Positions 62,049-64,000 of a DNA stretch of 64,000 nt are shown piece after piece. A program made the translations under genes and the position numbers. How positions within the stretch are numbered: the stretch's first letter is position 1; each line of letters begins with the position of its first letter. The notes under the pieces are model-generated. The model did no database searches. It was not told where the DNA came from and saw nothing but the letters and a program-made list of their open reading frames with translations. This DNA is from an uncultured Eubacteriales bacterium (GTDB taxonomy: Bacteria > Bacillota > Clostridia > Christensenellales > DTU072), in NCBI GenBank assembly GCA_949292905.1, contig CASFAV010000008.1, positions 1 to 64,000 of the forward strand, in the 5' to 3' direction.

Positions 62049-64000
62049 ATGGGTTTAGCAGATTTTCTGTTCAGAAGCGAAAAGAAACGCCAGCTTAAAA
62101 AGCTCGAAGTCACGGCGGACAAAATAGAGAAACTTTCCGATAAGTACAAGGCGATGAACGACGATGAGCTCTCCGCGCAGACCGCGGCGCTCAGGGCTCG
62201 CTACTCCGCGGGCGAGACGCTCGACGAGCTTCTTCCCGACGCTTTCGCCGTGGTTCGCGAAGCCGGCGAGCGCGTTCTCAACATGCGCCACTTTCACGTG
62301 CAGTTGCTGGGCGGCATAGTCCTTCACCAGGGCAGGATAGCGGAGATGCAGACGGGCGAAGGTAAAACTCTCGTCGCCACTCTTCCCGCATACCTCAACG
62401 CGCTTTCCGGTAAAGGCGTGCACATCGTTACGGTGAACGATTACCTCGCGAAGCGCGACGCCGAGTGGATGGGCAAGATATACAAGTTCCTCGGCATGAC
62501 GGTGGGCGTCGTCACGCACGATATGTCGAACGAGGAACGGAAAGCCGCTTACGCCGCCGACATAACTTACGCCACGAATAACGAGATAGGTTTCGATTAT
62601 CTTCGCGACAATATGGTCACGGAGCGCGAGAAAGCCGTTCAGCGCGGACACGAGTTCGCGATAGTGGACGAGGTGGACAGCATCCTCATCGACGAAGCGC
62701 GCACGCCGCTCATCATTTCCGCCATGGCGGGCGAGTCGGGAGAGCTTTACGTGCAGACCGACCGTTTCGTCAAGAGCCTCGACGGCGAAGAGGACGTCGT
62801 CATGGACGAGAAGGACAACCACGTCTTCCTCAGCGAACAGGGAGTGGAGAAGGCGGAGAGGTATTTTCGCATCGACAACCTCGGAGACGCCGAGAACGCG
62901 GAGCTTTCGATGCGTATCAATTCTGCGCTTCGCGCAAATTACCTCATGCACCTCAATAAAGACTACATCGTCGAGAACGGCGAAATAATCATAGTCGACG
63001 AATTCACGGGGCGCAAGATGAGCGGCAGACGCTATTCCGACGGGCTCCATCAGGCGATAGAGGCGAAGGAGCAGGTCGCCATCAAGAAAGAGAACAAGAC
63101 GATAGCGACGATAACCTTCCAGAATTTCTTCAGGCTTTACAAGAAGCTTTCGGGCATGACCGGAACGGCGATGACGGAGGAAGCGGAATTCAGAGGGATA
63201 TACGAGCTCGACGTCGTGCCGATACCTCCGAACCTCAAAGTCGTCCGCGTGGACGAAGCGGACAAGATCTTCCGCACCAAAGCGGAGAAATACGCGGCGG
63301 TCATCGAGGACGTGCGCGGAGCGCACGAAAAGGGACAACCGGTACTCGTGGGCACCACGAACGTGGCGGCGAGCGAGGAGCTTTCGGATCTTCTCCGCAG
63401 GGAGCGCATACCGCACAACGTACTGAACGCCAAGCACCACACCGAGGAAGCGGCGATAATCGCTCAGGCGGGCAGAGAGGGCGCCGTCACGATAGCCACC
63501 AACATGGCGGGGCGCGGAACGGACATACTGCTCGGCGGCAACCCCGAATTCATGGCGAAGCAGAAGATGGAGAAAGAGGGTTTCGCGCCCGAGCTCATAG
63601 AAACGGCTTCCGCGTTCAACGCGGTGAGCGGCGAGGAAGAAGCGGGCGCGAGAGCGCGTTATAACGAACTCATCGCCGAATTCAAGAAGGAAACGGACGC
63701 CGAGAAAGAGAAGGTGCGCGAGCTGGGCGGTTTAAGGGTGATAGGTACCGAAAGGCACGAAGCCCGTCGTATCGACAACCAGTTACGAGGAAGAAGCGGA
63801 CGTCAGGGCGATCCGGGCTCGTCGTGCTTCTATCTTTCGTTCGAGGACGATCTGTTGCGCATTTTCGGCGGCGACAGACTGAAAGGGCTCATGGGCGAAG
63901 GGCAGATGTTGCAGGTTTCGATACTTTCGAGGCAGATAGAGGTGGCGCAGCGCAGATGCGAGGAAAACAACTACGCGATACGTAAGCACGTACTTAATTA
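62049..64000 (+). CDS. secA: preprotein translocase ATPase SecA (3' end beyond the window)
   Basis: SecA drives secretory proteins through SecYEG. The frame is open from the ATG at 62049 to the right edge, giving the first 650 or so residues of about 850-950. Visible motifs are [20 protein letters not shown], Walker [38 protein letters not shown] and [18 protein letters not shown]. The preprotein cross-linking domain follows, then GMTGTA-type [23 protein letters not shown] and [23 protein letters not shown] lies five bases upstream. Confidence 0.97.
   Translation, partial: MGLADFLFRSEKKRQLKKLEVTADKIEKLSDKYKAMNDDELSAQTAALRARYSAGETLDELLPDAFAVVREAGERVLNMRHFHVQLLGGIVLHQGRIAEMQTGEGKTLVATLPAYLNALSGKGVHIVTVNDYLAKRDAEWMGKIYKFLGMTVGVVTHDMSNEERKAAYAADITYATNNEIGFDYLRDNMVTEREKAVQRGHEFAIVDEVDSILIDEARTPLIISAMAGESGELYVQTDRFVKSLDGEEDVVMDEKDNHVFLSEQGVEKAERYFRIDNLGDAENAELSMRINSALRANYLMHLNKDYIVENGEIIIVDEFTGRKMSGRRYSDGLHQAIEAKEQVAIKKENKTIATITFQNFFRLYKKLSGMTGTAMTEEAEFRGIYELDVVPIPPNLKVVRVDEADKIFRTKAEKYAAVIEDVRGAHEKGQPVLVGTTNVAASEELSDLLRRERIPHNVLNAKHHTEEAAIIAQAGREGAVTIATNMAGRGTDILLGGNPEFMAKQKMEKEGFAPELIETASAFNAVSGEEEAGARARYNELIAEFKKETDAEKEKVRELGGLRVIGTERHEARRIDNQLRGRSGRQGDPGSSCFYLSFEDDLLRIFGGDRLKGLMGEGQMLQVSILSRQIEVAQRRCEENNYAIRKHVLN

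Noticed and set aside
62281..62310. Additional parS in secA (CTTTCACGTGCAG)
   Set aside because: Only the core CACGTG and part of one arm match; the palindrome is broken and it encodes MRHFHVQ of SecA.

Overview
The window is a chromosomal origin region of a Gram-positive, probably spore-forming Firmicute, most likely an uncultured member of the Clostridia. The evidence is dnaA-dnaN, gyrBA, rpmH-rnpA-yidD-yidC-jag-mnmE-mnmG and secA close together, lipoproteins with Bacillota-style lipoboxes, Shine-Dalgarno sites of the GGAGG type, and sporulation or germination genes (yabP, a yabQ-like gene, a cwlD-like amidase). No database search was possible, so families are named from motifs, length and gene order.

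Left part (1-23 kb). The left edge holds the promoter and leader of a minus-strand rRNA operon whose 16S gene should begin at about base 1. It is followed by tRNA-Arg(CCG) and mnmA. A block of secreted proteins comes next (1.76-8.5 kb): a large protein with papain-like, leucine-rich-repeat and Hint domains, and five small lipoproteins or membrane-anchored proteins, two of them paralogues. Then come a hypothetical gene, a GMP synthetase that has lost its glutaminase core, a DUF92 membrane protein, a small Cys4 protein with a histone-H1-like tail, a PrsA/SurA-like lipoprotein, mfd, an alpha/beta hydrolase without the usual nucleophile, an amidohydrolase and a secernin-type C69 peptidase. An AT-rich two-gene island (P-loop kinase and DUF1989) at 22-23.1 kb looks acquired.

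Middle part (23-43.6 kb). Minus-strand genes run away from the origin: GH51 arabinofuranosidase with an aldo-keto reductase; gyrB-gyrA followed by a nucleotide-kinase/ParB-Srx fusion; an HxxxD acyltransferase; and a tightly overlapping five-gene operon for glycerol-phosphate-like redox metabolism (GlpA-like, GlpB-like, DUF1667, FGGY kinase, alkyl-DHAP-synthase-like flavoprotein). yabP-yabQ sit between them on the plus strand. Transcription switches to the plus strand at dnaA, whose promoter predicts a leaderless mRNA.

Origin/centromere zone (42.3-49.3 kb). After dnaN there are about 5.7 kb with no convincing gene. The first 3 kb are very AT-rich and the rest is closer to genome composition. 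This stretch holds nine parS-type palindromes (five perfect copies of TGTTTCACGTGAAACA and four near-perfect), several DnaA boxes (two of them 7-8 bp from a parS in the same arrangement), three iteron-like repeats and a diverged 148-bp tandem duplication. It is the strongest candidate for an unusual system here: an enlarged origin-proximal segregation locus placed between dnaN and the rpmH side. parA/parB, rsmG, recF and yaaA are missing from their usual neighbouring places.

Right part (49.3-64 kb). After a PepV-type dipeptidase, radC and a CwlD-like amidase, the rpmH operon starts from a consensus promoter preceded by a second DnaA-box cluster and runs through mnmG. A flavin monooxygenase-like gene, a metallo-beta-lactamase-fold protein lacking most metal ligands, lgt and the first two thirds of secA complete the window.
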